64,000 nt of DNA, from assembly GCA_900320595.1 (NCBI GenBank), contig ONSW01000003.1, positions 1 to 64,000 of the forward strand. The letters are read 5' to 3'. Within the stretch, counting starts at the first letter, position 1. The number at the start of each line of letters is the position of its first letter. The translations under genes and the position numbers were made by a program. The stretch is from an uncultured Eubacteriales bacterium. Lineage in GTDB: Bacteria; Bacillota; Clostridia; Oscillospirales; Oscillospiraceae. A model generated the notes under the pieces. That model was not told the DNA's origin and ran no database searches. It saw only the letters and a program-made list of their open reading frames with translations. Below, piece after piece: positions 1-7,098 of this stretch.

Positions 1-2
1 TC

Positions 3-713
3 TGCACGCTGGCGCTCGCCGTATGGCTCAGTCTGCGGGCGATCCGCCGCGCGCGGCGCGGCAAGCTCTCGCTGCCCTGGGCGCTCGCGGCCGTGCTCTT
101 CGGCACGGCGGCGATCCTGGTCTGCCTGCTGCCGGGCGAGAGGGCGGCAAAGTCCGCTTCCCCCTCCGCCGCGGCGGAGGACAGCGCCTCAAGCGCCGAG
201 GCGCAGGCTGCTGTGACGGATTTCTTCGATTCGCTTGTCGCGCGCGACTATGAGCGCGCCTGTGCGCGCCTGTCCGGCGTCGCCGCGCTGGGGCTGGAGG
301 ACAACCCCGCGAGCGAGGACGCCGCGCGGCTGATGGAAGCGGTACGCGCAAGCTGGAGCTGGCGGCTGTACGGCGACTGCATGCTGACGCGCAGCGGCGC
401 GACGCAGCAGGTCGTCTTCAATTCGCTTGATCTTTCGCGCATGCGCGACGACATCCGCGCCGCCACCGAGGCGGAGGTCGAGCGTCTGGCCGCCGAGCTT
501 CCGGCGGACGAGATCTATGCCGAGGACGGCGGCTATCTCCCGTCCTTTACCGAGCGCGCCTATGCCGCGGCGCTTGACGCCGCTCTCGCGCGCGCCGACG
601 AATACTACGCCGCCACGGGTCTGAACATCCGTCTTGTAAAGGACGGCGGCGAATGGCTGATCGTCCCCGACAGCGCCCTGTACGGCGCGCTGACGGGCGG
701 CGCGGTCCGCTGA
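3..713 (+). CDS. Membrane-anchored protein of unknown function, 5' end outside window
   Basis: The frame is already open at base 3 and closes with TGA at 711-713, so the start lies before the window. Taking an internal start near 93 would cut away hydrophobic sequence that belongs to the protein. The visible part begins with hydrophobic residues, a basic stretch (RRARRGK) and a second hydrophobic segment (AVLFGTAAILVCLLPG), which suggests one or two membrane helices. A Ser/Ala-rich linker follows, then a soluble region of about 150 residues that opens with TDFFDSLVARDYERAC. That opening is like the first helix of NTF2/SnoaL-type extracytoplasmic domains, but this is a weak resemblance and I do not recognise the family. 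The next gene starts 23 bases downstream behind its own ribosome site, so the two are probably co-transcribed. Confidence 0.7.
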   Translation, partial: CTLALAVWLSLRAIRRARRGKLSLPWALAAVLFGTAAILVCLLPGERAAKSASPSAAAEDSASSAEAQAAVTDFFDSLVARDYERACARLSGVAALGLEDNPASEDAARLMEAVRASWSWRLYGDCMLTRSGATQQVVFNSLDLSRMRDDIRAATEAEVERLAAELPADEIYAEDGGYLPSFTERAYAAALDAALARADEYYAATGLNIRLVKDGGEWLIVPDSALYGALTGGAVR

Positions 714-736
714 AAGGAGGGGAGGATTCCTACCGC

Positions 737-1915
737 GTGATCGCTCTCGCGCTCTTTGCGCTGTGTCTGCTGCTGCTCCTGTGGGTCGCCGGGCACGTCC
801 ATCCCGACTTTGCCACGGCCGCTTCCCCCGCGCAGAGCGCGCCCGGCGCGTCCGGTACGGCCGCCGCGAGCACGTCCGGCACGGTCCGCACGACCGAGGC
901 GGATCTCGCCGGCCGCTTTGAGCAGTTCGTCAACAACGACGTCCACGCCCACGCGCTGGAGGATCTCACCTATATCGAGCGGCACTACTCGATCCCCGAG
1001 AGCGCGCTGATCGCGCCGAAGCCCGACCCCGCCCGCTTCGGCGAGACTTCCGATCCCGCGGTCGTACAGGCCGTCGTCGAGTCGGCCGCCGCGCTGCTCG
1101 GCGACCAGACGCTCGCCTGGAATCCGGACATCGCCTTTATGCCGGGCAGCACGATCAAGTACTACTGCGACGACACGATCCTTGCGATCGCGTGGAAGGA
1201 GGCGCTCGGCAACTCCGCGGTCTCCTTCGGCGAGATCAAGGTGGCCGACGGCTCGCAGATCCGGCGCTATATCGCCAACAACAGCTACGGCTCGGACGTG
1301 CAGCTCTACGCCTCGGACATGGCGCGCGACGTCAATGCCGTCATCGCTCTCAACGGCGACTTTTACGCCTTCCGCAAGATCGGCATCACGGTCCACGCCC
1401 GCCAGCTTTACCGCAACGCGGGCAAGACGCTCGACACCTGCTTTGTCACGGCGGGCGGCGACCTTATCTTTTCGCACCGGGGCGAGCTGGACTCCGACGA
1501 GTCCGTCCGCCGCTTCATCGAGGAAAACGACGTGATCTTTTCGCTCTCCTTCGGGCCGATCCTGGTGGAAAACGGCGAGCTGAAGAGCGCCGAGAGCTAC
1601 GGCAGCTATCCCATCGGTGAGATCAACAACATTTATTCCCGCTCCGGCATCGGACAGCTGGGCAAGCTGCATTACCTCATCGCCACGCTCGGCGAGCAGG
1701 GGCCCTACAACACGCGCGCCCAGCTTTACACCTTTGCCTCCTACATGGCCGCGAAAGGCTGTGAGAGCGCCTATGCGCTCGACGGCGGCCAGACCGCCAC
1801 GATGATCTTCAATGGCACGACCTTCAACCGGGTCGACTGGGACAGCGAGCGGACCATGAGCGACATCGTCTACTTTGCCACGGCAAAAGACAGCGGAGAG
1901 GGGGCGACGCCATGA
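737..1915 (+). CDS. Phosphodiester glycosidase family protein (NAGPA-like), membrane-anchored
   Basis: The protein has an N-terminal hydrophobic anchor (VIALALFALCLLLLLWV), a Ser/Ala/Thr-rich linker, then a phosphodiester glycosidase domain over roughly the last 230 residues. Family marks visible are NAVIALNGDFYAF in the middle and ALDGGQTATMIFNG near the C-terminus, matching the Asn-Gly-Asp-Phe and Asp-Gly-Gly segments of the NAGPA/exopolysaccharide phosphodiester glycosidase family. Members hydrolyse sugar phosphodiester bonds; here the enzyme should act outside the membrane, perhaps on a cell-envelope polymer (inference). I prefer GTG at 737, behind GGAGGGGAGG at 716-725, over the ATG at 653, which lies inside the upstream gene and adds an Arg-rich tail before the membrane helix. 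The stop overlaps the next start (ATGA at 1912). Confidence 0.85.
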   Translation: MIALALFALCLLLLLWVAGHVHPDFATAASPAQSAPGASGTAAASTSGTVRTTEADLAGRFEQFVNNDVHAHALEDLTYIERHYSIPESALIAPKPDPARFGETSDPAVVQAVVESAAALLGDQTLAWNPDIAFMPGSTIKYYCDDTILAIAWKEALGNSAVSFGEIKVADGSQIRRYIANNSYGSDVQLYASDMARDVNAVIALNGDFYAFRKIGITVHARQLYRNAGKTLDTCFVTAGGDLIFSHRGELDSDESVRRFIEENDVIFSLSFGPILVENGELKSAESYGSYPIGEINNIYSRSGIGQLGKLHYLIATLGEQGPYNTRAQLYTFASYMAAKGCESAYALDGGQTATMIFNGTTFNRVDWDSERTMSDIVYFATAKDSGEGATP

Positions 1916-2810
1916 ACAGCGCCATGCTTGCCATCGGCTCGATGAGCCTGTATAAAAGTGCGCTCGTCATCGCGCTCGGCGCGGCGGCCTGCTTTGCGCT
2001 CTTTTACGCGCTGTACAGCGCGCACGGCGGCTTCGGCGCGGCGGCCTGGCTGTTCACGGCGGCCGATATTCCTCCGGCGGCTATGTGCTCGCCGGCGTCG
2101 TGCCGGCCGCGCTGGCGGCGGCGTACCTGGTCAAGCTCGCCGGGCTGACGCAGAATCCCGCCCGCCTGCTCGACTGCTTTGCGCCCGGCGCGGTGCTGGC
2201 CGTGGCCTTTATCCGGCTCAGCGCCCTGTTCAACAGCACCTGCCGCGGCAAGATCACCGTGCGCACGCCCTTTTTCCAGCACCTGCCGCTCGCCTCACCG
2301 GTGACGGCGTCCTCGGGCGCGGCCGAATACCGCTTTGCCACCTTCTTTGTGGAATTTCTGCTGCTTGCCGTCATGTTCTTCCTGGCGCTGCGCTTTTTCT
2401 TCAAGCGCCGCCGCAAGCCGATGAAGGCCGGGCAGAAGCGCGACGGCAACACCGCGCTCTATGCGATGCTGCTCGTCGCCGCGCGTTATGACTCCAGCTT
2501 TTTCCCCTTCAACGGCTTTATCAGCGTCGGTCAGATCGGCGCGGCGGTGTGCGTGCTCTCCGCGCTTGTCACGTGGTCGGTGCGCTCGGTGCGCGCCAAC
2601 GGCCGGACGACCTTCCACTGGGCGGTCTGGATCGGCTGGTTTCTCGCGCTCGCCGTCTCGGGCGTCAGTGAGTATTTCGTCCAGCGCCACGGCGACTGGT
2701 ATCTCGGCTGTTATACCGTGATGGCCGTGGGCTGCTTCTTCATGGCCTGGCTGCCGGTGCAGATGTATAAGAGCATCTGCGCGAAGAAAAAACGGAGGAG
2801 CGAGGCATGA
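1912..2810 (+). pseudogene. Prolipoprotein diacylglyceryl transferase (Lgt)-like membrane protein, frameshifted
   Basis: Two frames are needed to read this gene. From ATG 1912 the first frame gives MNSAMLAIGSMSLYKSALVI and a first membrane helix up to about 2055. The rest is in another frame from about 2064 to the TGA at 2808-2810 and carries GYVLAGVVPAALAAAYLVK, LLDCFAPGAVLAVAFIRLS and several more helices, the layout of the Lgt family. Adding one base near 2065 would give a continuous product of about 299 residues reading A-G-Y-S-S-G-G-Y-V-L. Lgt transfers diacylglyceryl to lipobox cysteines; this divergent homologue lacks an obvious full Lgt signature, so its activity is uncertain. It overlaps both neighbours by ATGA. 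Either the gene is broken or one base was lost in the sequence; a GTG at 2085 could start a 241-residue truncated product. Confidence 0.65.
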
Positions 2811-3493
2811 AACGCTCGGAGATCAACCGCGCGCTGCGCGAGATGGAGGATTTCTGCCGCCGCGAGCGCTGCTATCTCCCGCCGTTTTGTTCCTTCACGC
2901 CGGAGGAATGGCGGGAAAAGGGGCACGAGTACGACGAGGTGCGCGACTGCGCGCTGGGCTGGGACATCACGGACTACGGTCTCGGCGATTTCGAGCGCGT
3001 CGGCTTTTCTCTCATCACGATCCGCAACGGCTGCCGCGAGCGGAGCGCGGAATACCCCAAGGTCTATGCCGAAAAGCTGTTGTATCTGCGGGAGGGGCAG
3101 TATTCGCCCAACCACTTCCACTGGGTCAAGACCGAGGACATCATCAACCGCGGCGGCGGAAACGTGCTGATCCGCGTGTACAACGCGCTGCCGGACGAGG
3201 AAATCGACCGGGAGAGCGACGTGACCGTCCGCTGCGACGGGCGGCGCTTCACCGTTCCCGCCGGGACGCAGATCCGTCTTCGGCCCGGGGAGAGCATCTC
3301 CATCCCCCAGCGGCTCTACCACGACTTCACCGTGGAGGAGGGCACGGGCGCCGTGCTGCTCGGCGAGGTCAGCGAATGCAACGACGATGAGCACGACAAC
3401 CGCTTCAACCCGCCCGTCGGCCGCTTCCCGGCCATTGAGGAGGACGAGCCGCCCTATCGCCTTTTGTGCGGCGAATACCCGAAAGCCGAATAA
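2807..3493 (+). CDS. D-lyxose/D-mannose ketol-isomerase family cupin protein
   Basis: This 228-residue protein matches the D-lyxose isomerase family, single-domain cupins that interconvert D-lyxose with D-xylulose, and often D-mannose with D-fructose, using Mn2+. The segment NHFHWVKTEDIINRGGG holds the two metal-binding histidines with a nearby Glu, and SIPQRLYHDF supplies the later histidine of the cupin metal site. Length agrees with the family (about 225-230 residues). Its ATG overlaps the TGA of the Lgt-like gene, so it is the last gene of the opening run; whether its substrate is linked to the phosphodiester glycosidase upstream is unknown. A hairpin copy follows at 3498-3524. Confidence 0.85.
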   Translation: MKRSEINRALREMEDFCRRERCYLPPFCSFTPEEWREKGHEYDEVRDCALGWDITDYGLGDFERVGFSLITIRNGCRERSAEYPKVYAEKLLYLREGQYSPNHFHWVKTEDIINRGGGNVLIRVYNALPDEEIDRESDVTVRCDGRRFTVPAGTQIRLRPGESISIPQRLYHDFTVEEGTGAVLLGEVSECNDDEHDNRFNPPVGRFPAIEEDEPPYRLLCGEYPKAE

Positions 3494-3497
3494 AACG

Positions 3498-3524
3498 AAC
3501 GAACCCCGGGTCGAATGACCCGGG
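3498..3524. repeat. 27-base hairpin-bearing repeat, copy 1
   Basis: The bases AACGAACCCCGGGTCGAATG and the seven that follow recur exactly at 4386-4412. The core is an 8-bp stem, CCCGGGTC pairing with GACCCGGG, over a GAAT loop. This copy directly follows the sugar isomerase stop but has no T-run, so it is a weak terminator. The second copy has a longer stem and stands behind the DUF1934 gene. The two copies flank an AT-richer gene. Confidence 0.7.
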
Positions 3525-3541
3525 CGTGACAGAGGCTCTCT

Positions 3542-4210
3542 ATGAAGCTATCGATTGTCGGCGTCAGCAAGCAACTGAATACCGCGTTTGCATGGGATGA
3601 GAAGCAAGATGTCCTGTATCTTCTTCCCCGCAGCTTCTATGTCCGCTCATCTCCGCTGTGGGAGATTTTGCTTCTTTTTGCTGTCGGCTTTCTGGAGATT
3701 TTTCTTGCCGTCTTTGCTTTTTCCCGGGGGATCAGCGGACTGATCACTTTTACGGCGATCGTCTTGATTTCGGCGGGAGAATATGGCCTGCACCGCCTTT
3801 TGGAAAAGCAGAAATGTCGCCGCGCGAAAACGGGGCTTCGGCTGAAGCCTGACCAGATGAGTCTGGATCAGCTTCGCGACGTAAAGACAAGTGTCAACAC
3901 CTGCTCGTACTATCGAGTTACAAATCCTTATCGGCTTGTCGGCTTATTGCCTTTGTCTGCATTTGCCCTGATCTACGCCATCGTTCTCCTGGTTCGAGTC
4001 AATCCCGTCTGGACGGTGCTTCTTGTATTCGCTGTCGTTTGTCTGCAGCTCGGCTTATATGGAATCTATCATAATCGGTGTGAAGCTGCCTGGCTCCGAT
4101 GTTCCGTTCATCTGAACGAGCTGTTTTTGAAGAAAAACCGGGAGTATCGGGATTCTGTGATTGAAAAAGAGGTGGAAGAGAAGTACGGATTTCTTGATCC
4201 ATACCTCTGA
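3542..4210 (+). CDS. Integral membrane protein of unknown function
   Basis: The 222-residue product has two pairs of strongly hydrophobic segments, around residues 40-60 (WEILLLFAVGFLEIFLAVFA), 65-85, 140-155 and 158-180, which gives a four-helix membrane protein. A basic loop (KQKCRRAK) and a polar tail (KKNREYRDSVIEKEVEEKYG) flank them. I do not recognise the family. A ribosome site (AGAGG) precedes ATG 3542. Base composition is clearly lower in GC than in the neighbours on both sides, and the gene lies between two exact copies of a 27-base hairpin, so it looks acquired. It stands alone and faces the murI operon tail to tail. Confidence 0.65.
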   Translation: MKLSIVGVSKQLNTAFAWDEKQDVLYLLPRSFYVRSSPLWEILLLFAVGFLEIFLAVFAFSRGISGLITFTAIVLISAGEYGLHRLLEKQKCRRAKTGLRLKPDQMSLDQLRDVKTSVNTCSYYRVTNPYRLVGLLPLSAFALIYAIVLLVRVNPVWTVLLVFAVVCLQLGLYGIYHNRCEAAWLRCSVHLNELFLKKNREYRDSVIEKEVEEKYGFLDPYL

Positions 4211-4280
4211 GCTATTTGCTCTTTGTCTCCCCGGAAACCGCAAGTAAAAGGCCCGGGGCGGATTTCAAAAAACATACGTT

Positions 4281-4367
4281 GTCATCCTGAGCGCAGCGAA
4301 GGATCTTTCAGGCCGTGGTTTCGCCGCGGTGAAAAAGATCCTTCGTCACTCCGTTCCTCAGGATGAC
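4281..4367. repeat. Long imperfect palindrome of the dispersed GTCATCCTGAG type
   Basis: The left arm at 4281-4308 (GTCATCCTGAGCGCAGCGAA then GGATCTTT) pairs with the right arm 4333-4367, which ends CCTCAGGATGAC; about 25 central bases form the loop. Similar GTCATTCTGAGC...GAAGGATCT palindromes are, as I recall, scattered between genes in many gut bacteria. It occupies the space between two convergent genes. Confidence 0.75.
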
Positions 4368-4385
4368 ACTTTTCTTCTTTCAGCA

Positions 4386-4415
4386 AACGAACCCCGGGTC
4401 GAATGACCCGGGGTT
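4386..4415 (-). terminator. Hairpin terminator of the murI-DUF1934 operon (repeat copy 2)
   Basis: AACCCCGGGTC at 4390-4400 pairs with GACCCCGGGGTT-type sequence at 4405-4415 over GAAT, an 11-bp stem about 30 bases past the stop of the DUF1934 gene on the minus strand. The tail is only weakly T-rich on that strand. It contains the second exact copy of the 27-base repeat at 3498-3524. Confidence 0.55.
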
Positions 4416-4443
4416 CATCGTCTCAAAACAACATTCTAAATTT

Positions 4444-4863
4444 TCATTGCTCGCGCACGCTCAGCGTGAAGCGGTTGCGCTCGACGACCGCGTGCTCGAC
4501 GTCGAGCACATAGTCGATCTCCACGCTGCCGCCCTTTGCGCCGATGTCGTGGCGGATGCGCTGGGTGGACATGCCGAGCGTCGCCATGCCGTAGGGCGTT
4601 TCATACTGAAAGCTGTTCTTCTCGCCGCGGCGGAAGACCATGCGGCTGGTGATGCTGCCCGTGCGGTCGACGATGACCTCGTCGGGGCGGATCTCCACGC
4701 TCGTGCGCGTGCCGGGCAGGCCGGTGACCTCGCTTTCCATATAGCTCAGATACCCCGTGCCGTCCTCATAGCTGTACTTGCCGTCGGTCGTAAAGTCGAT
4801 GCGGTCGGGCTCGCTGTCCTCGAGACGGTGGATGCTGTTGATGCTGATCACGACGTCCTTCAT
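4444..4863 (-). CDS. DUF1934 family protein (YwiB-like)
   Basis: The product has 139 residues, usual for DUF1934, and a pattern of short beta strands ending in a near-duplicate barrel-type layout (FQYETPYGMATLGMSTQRI, then VEIDYVLDVEHAVVERNRF). The family is a small calycin/lipocalin-like barrel of unknown function; Bacillus YwiB is a member. Its ATG at 4863 is three bases past the murI stop, and its ribosome site GGAGG lies inside the last murI codons (ATG GAG GTG TAA), so the two are translated from one mRNA. Confidence 0.85.
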   Translation of the reverse strand: MKDVVISINSIHRLEDSEPDRIDFTTDGKYSYEDGTGYLSYMESEVTGLPGTRTSVEIRPDEVIVDRTGSITSRMVFRRGEKNSFQYETPYGMATLGMSTQRIRHDIGAKGGSVEIDYVLDVEHAVVERNRFTLSVREQ

Positions 4864-4866
4864 TCC

Positions 4867-5667
4867 TTACACCTCCATGGCCGGGACGTGGCACACCGCG
4901 CTCCGCGGCGGGCGGCCGAGGAAGATCGAGGCGTGCGCGGTAAAATCCTCCGCGCTGCCGGAGGTGAAGAAGCGCTCCTCGCCCGCCGCGCCGCAGAGAT
5001 CGTTTTCGCGCAGATAGTCCGCGAGCTCGTGCGCCGCGCAGTCGGCCGCGCCGATGAGCAGCACGCCGTCGCCGAGATAATCGCGGATGGCCTGCTCGAT
5101 GAGGCCGTAGTGCGTGCAGCCAAGGATCAGCGAGCCCGCGCCCCTCGCGCGGATCGGCGCGAGATACTCCGCCACGGCCGCACGCAGCTCGGCGTCGGCC
5201 GGGTCGTACTTTCCGCTTTCGATCAGCGGGACGAAGGCCGGGCAGGCGACGGGGACGACCTCGACGCCGGGGCAGGCCGCCTCGAGCGCCTTTTGGAAGC
5301 CGCCGCTGCGGATCGAGGCGGCGGTCGCGATCACGCCGACAGGCTTTTGGGCGTGCTTCGCTGCCTCGCGCACGGTGGCGGAGATCACGTTGAAGCTGCG
5401 GATCTCATAGCCGCCCAGGATGTCGGGCGCGGTGGACGACACGGTGCCGCAGGCGGCGAGGATGGCCTTGACGCCGTAAGAGGCGACAAAGTCGAGATCC
5501 TGCCGCGCCATGCGCCGCAGTTCCTCCGCGGGGCGTGGGCCGTAGGGCATGCGTGCCGTGTCGGCAAAATATACAATATTTTCATGCGGCAGCTCCTTTT
5601 GCAGCGCGCGGAGGGCCGTCAGCCCGCCGAGGCCGGAATCGAAGATGCCGATCGGTCTTGTATCCAT
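4867..5667 (-). CDS. murI: Glutamate racemase
   Basis: MurI interconverts L- and D-glutamate in the cytoplasm and supplies D-Glu for peptidoglycan. The 266-residue length is standard. Visible family motifs are GIFDSGLGGLTALRAL at the N-terminus, FADTARMPYGPRP, a first catalytic cysteine at residue 73 in AACGTVSSTA, and the second at residue 184 in ILGCTHYGLI. The Asn that usually follows the first cysteine (ACNTAS) is Gly here, a variant I associate with clostridial homologues but cannot verify. A TTGTCA-17-TATATT promoter lies at 5697-5725. The DUF1934 gene follows three bases downstream. Confidence 0.92.
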   Translation of the reverse strand: MDTRPIGIFDSGLGGLTALRALQKELPHENIVYFADTARMPYGPRPAEELRRMARQDLDFVASYGVKAILAACGTVSSTAPDILGGYEIRSFNVISATVREAAKHAQKPVGVIATAASIRSGGFQKALEAACPGVEVVPVACPAFVPLIESGKYDPADAELRAAVAEYLAPIRARGAGSLILGCTHYGLIEQAIRDYLGDGVLLIGAADCAAHELADYLRENDLCGAAGEERFFTSGSAEDFTAHASIFLGRPPRSAVCHVPAMEV

Positions 5668-5696
5668 GTGGTTCTCCCAATCAAAGCTGTTTTAAT

Positions 5697-5725
5697 AATA
5701 TAGCGCATTACGGCCTTTATGACAA
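5697..5725 (-). promoter_or_regulatory. Promoter of murI
   Basis: On the minus strand TTGTCA (5725-5720) and TATATT (5702-5697) are separated by 17 bases, 30 bases before the murI start. It is back to back with the promoter at 5764-5791. Confidence 0.65.
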
Positions 5726-5763
5726 GCAGTTTTTTTGTCGCCCGCGCCGAGTGGAAAATCTGC

Positions 5764-5791
5764 TTGTACTTTGCTATAATAGGTATATAAT
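5764..5791 (+). promoter_or_regulatory. Promoter of the greA operon
   Basis: TTGTAC at 5764-5769 and TATAAT at 5786-5791 are 16 bases apart. Transcription from here would run through the stack of hairpins at 5803-5972 before reaching the first gene at 6021, so the mRNA has a leader of about 220 bases. Confidence 0.6.
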
Positions 5792-5802
5792 GATTATATG
5801 AG

Positions 5803-5972
5803 GGCGAAAAGCTGAAAGCTTTTCGCCGCGCCGCTTTGCGGCGCAGCAAAACGGCACGGCTGTTTTGCCATATACTCATTGCAAGGAGCATCGGGCGAAT
5901 GATTCAAAGAATCATTCGCTGCCAAACCTGTCGTTTGGCAGCGAAATCAAGCGAAGTCTCGATTGATTTCGC
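5803..5972 (+). repeat. Stack of six consecutive hairpins in the greA operon leader
   Basis: Six perfect or near-perfect inverted repeats follow each other: GGCGAAAAGCT/AGCTTTTCGCC (5803-5827), GCGCCGC/GCGGCGC (5828-5844), GCAAAAC/GTTTTGC (5846-5868), GCGAATGATT/AATCATTCGC (5895-5919), TGCCAAAC/GTTTGGCA (5920-5940) and GCGAAATCAA/TTGATTTCGC (5941-5972). Only about 26 bases between the third and fourth are unpaired, and these contain an AAGGAG-like motif. None is followed by a T-run, so they are not ordinary terminators. They could form one multi-stem leader or be piled-up palindromic repeats. Confidence 0.75.
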
Positions 5973-6020
5973 TATCCGATGATCATTATAATAAGCAAAG
6001 CACCCGAAGGAGGGATGACC

Positions 6021-6428
6021 GTGAACATTGAACTGACCGACAAGGAATTCCGTCGGCTTTTGGATATGGTGTATATCGGCAACTGGATTTTGAACTCCGG
6101 CCGCGGCAACGACCGGTTCGAGGATTATGACCTGCTGCAGGAAAAGCTGTTTGCGCTCTGCGCGCGAAACGGCATGCGCAGCCTCTCCCAGAACTGGCAG
6201 GGGCACGTCTTCCCCTCGAAGGCCTATACCGAGGGCGGCATCCACGAGGCGATCGCCGATTATGAGGACGCGGTGTTCTTCGACATTCTGGCCGAGGAGC
6301 TGGCGCGGCGCGATCTGGGGCTGGAGGAGAGCGAGCCGGAGGATTATACCGAGCTGCAAAGCCGCATGGACGAATATCTCGACGAATTTGATAAAAACGG
6401 GCTCGGCGCCGTGAGCGTCGATCTGTAA
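6021..6428 (+). CDS. Conserved hypothetical protein co-transcribed with greA
   Basis: The product is an acidic, mostly helical protein of 135 residues (VNIELTDKEFRRLLDMVYIG at the start, ESEPEDYTELQSRMDEYLDE near the end). I do not recognise its family. AGGAGG at 6008-6013 is seven bases from GTG 6021 and touches ATG 6015, so GTG is the better start; the longer frame from 5979 would begin in the last hairpin of the leader. It ends 12 bases before greA and shares its promoter, which hints at a role in general housekeeping, but no function can be read from the sequence. Confidence 0.75.
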   Translation: MNIELTDKEFRRLLDMVYIGNWILNSGRGNDRFEDYDLLQEKLFALCARNGMRSLSQNWQGHVFPSKAYTEGGIHEAIADYEDAVFFDILAEELARRDLGLEESEPEDYTELQSRMDEYLDEFDKNGLGAVSVDL

Positions 6429-6440
6429 AAAGGAGCAGAC

Positions 6441-6944
6441 ATGCACGACGATCTGACACGTGAGGACATCAAAAAAATGCAGGAGGAGCTGGACTATCGC
6501 CGGCTCAAGCTGCATCCGGAGATATTGGAGGAGGTCAAGCGCACCCGCGCCTTCGGCGACCTGAGCGAAAATTACGAATACAAGGCCGCCAAGCAGGCCC
6601 AGCGGGAGAACATGAGCCGCATGCGCTATCTTGAGGGCATGATCAAGTCCGCCCACGTCATTTCCGACCGCTCCGGCGCAGACGAGGTCGGGCTGTTCGA
6701 CCAAGTGGAGATCTATATGCCCGAGGATGACGAGACCGACGTGATCCGCGTCGTGACGACCGTGCGCTGCGACCCGCGCAAGGGGCTGATCAGCAAGGAA
6801 TCGCCCTTTGGTCAGCAGGTGCTGGGCAAGCGCGTGGGCGACCGCTTCACCGTCCAGGTGAACGAGACTTACAGCTATGAGGCTGTGATCCGCTCCATCA
6901 CCAAGGATAGCGACGACGGCTCGGTGCCGCTCCTGGGGTATTAG
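6441..6944 (+). CDS. greA: Transcription elongation factor GreA/GreB family
   Basis: GreA binds the secondary channel of stalled RNA polymerase and triggers cleavage of the backtracked RNA. The first 75 or so residues form the coiled coil, with the tip motif GDLSENYEYKAAKQ, where the family has the acidic pair D/E that coordinates Mg2+. The C-terminal half (DQVEIYMPEDDETDVIRVV and SPFGQQVLGKRVGDRF) is the FKBP-like domain with its GKRVGD turn. At 167 residues it is slightly longer than the usual 158. A ribosome site AAGGAGC precedes ATG 6441. The TAG stop at 6942-6944 is the first base triplet of a TAGTTTC heptad repeat, and a strong terminator lies at 7004-7033. Confidence 0.88.
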   Translation: MHDDLTREDIKKMQEELDYRRLKLHPEILEEVKRTRAFGDLSENYEYKAAKQAQRENMSRMRYLEGMIKSAHVISDRSGADEVGLFDQVEIYMPEDDETDVIRVVTTVRCDPRKGLISKESPFGQQVLGKRVGDRFTVQVNETYSYEAVIRSITKDSDDGSVPLLGY

Positions 6945-7058
6945 TTTCTAGTTATTAGTTTCTAGTTTCTAGAGGACGGGAGAACGTTTTTACCAGTAGC
7001 AGCAAAAAAGGACCGCGTCCGCGGTCCTTTTTTGTTAGAAATCAAAAACTGGAAACTA
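6942..7058. repeat. TAGTTTC heptad element without gene (short form)
   Basis: Four tandem heptads (TAGTTTC, TAGTTAT, TAGTTTC, TAGTTTC) at 6942-6969 are followed about 70 bases on by degenerate inverted heptads ending in GAAACTA at 7052-7058. The enclosed bases hold only the greA terminator. The same arrangement at 58841-59262 encloses a four-helix-bundle gene. In both places the first TAG doubles as the stop codon of the adjacent gene. Confidence 0.6.
7004..7033 (+). terminator. Intrinsic terminator behind greA
   Basis: AAAAAAGGACCGCG (7004-7017) pairs with CGCGGTCCTTTTTT (7020-7033), a 14-bp stem including the A and T tracts, with a two-base loop. It lies inside the short heptad element and ends transcription of the greA operon. 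Confidence 0.85.
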
Positions 7059-7067
7059 AATAAGAGA

Positions 7068-7095
7068 AAAGGGAGCACCGACAGGAGCTCCCTTT
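7068..7095 (-). terminator. Intrinsic terminator behind galT
   Basis: AAAGGGAGC (7068-7076) pairs with GCTCCCTTT (7087-7095). On the minus strand the stem follows the galT stop and runs into TTTTCTCTTATTTA. Confidence 0.7.
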
Positions 7096-7098
7096 CTT

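Noticed and set aside
4363..5703. Long plus-strand open frame (446 codons) opposite murI and the DUF1934 gene
   Set aside because: It has the Ala/Arg/Asp-rich composition of antisense GC-rich DNA, no ribosome site, and faces two clearly coding genes.
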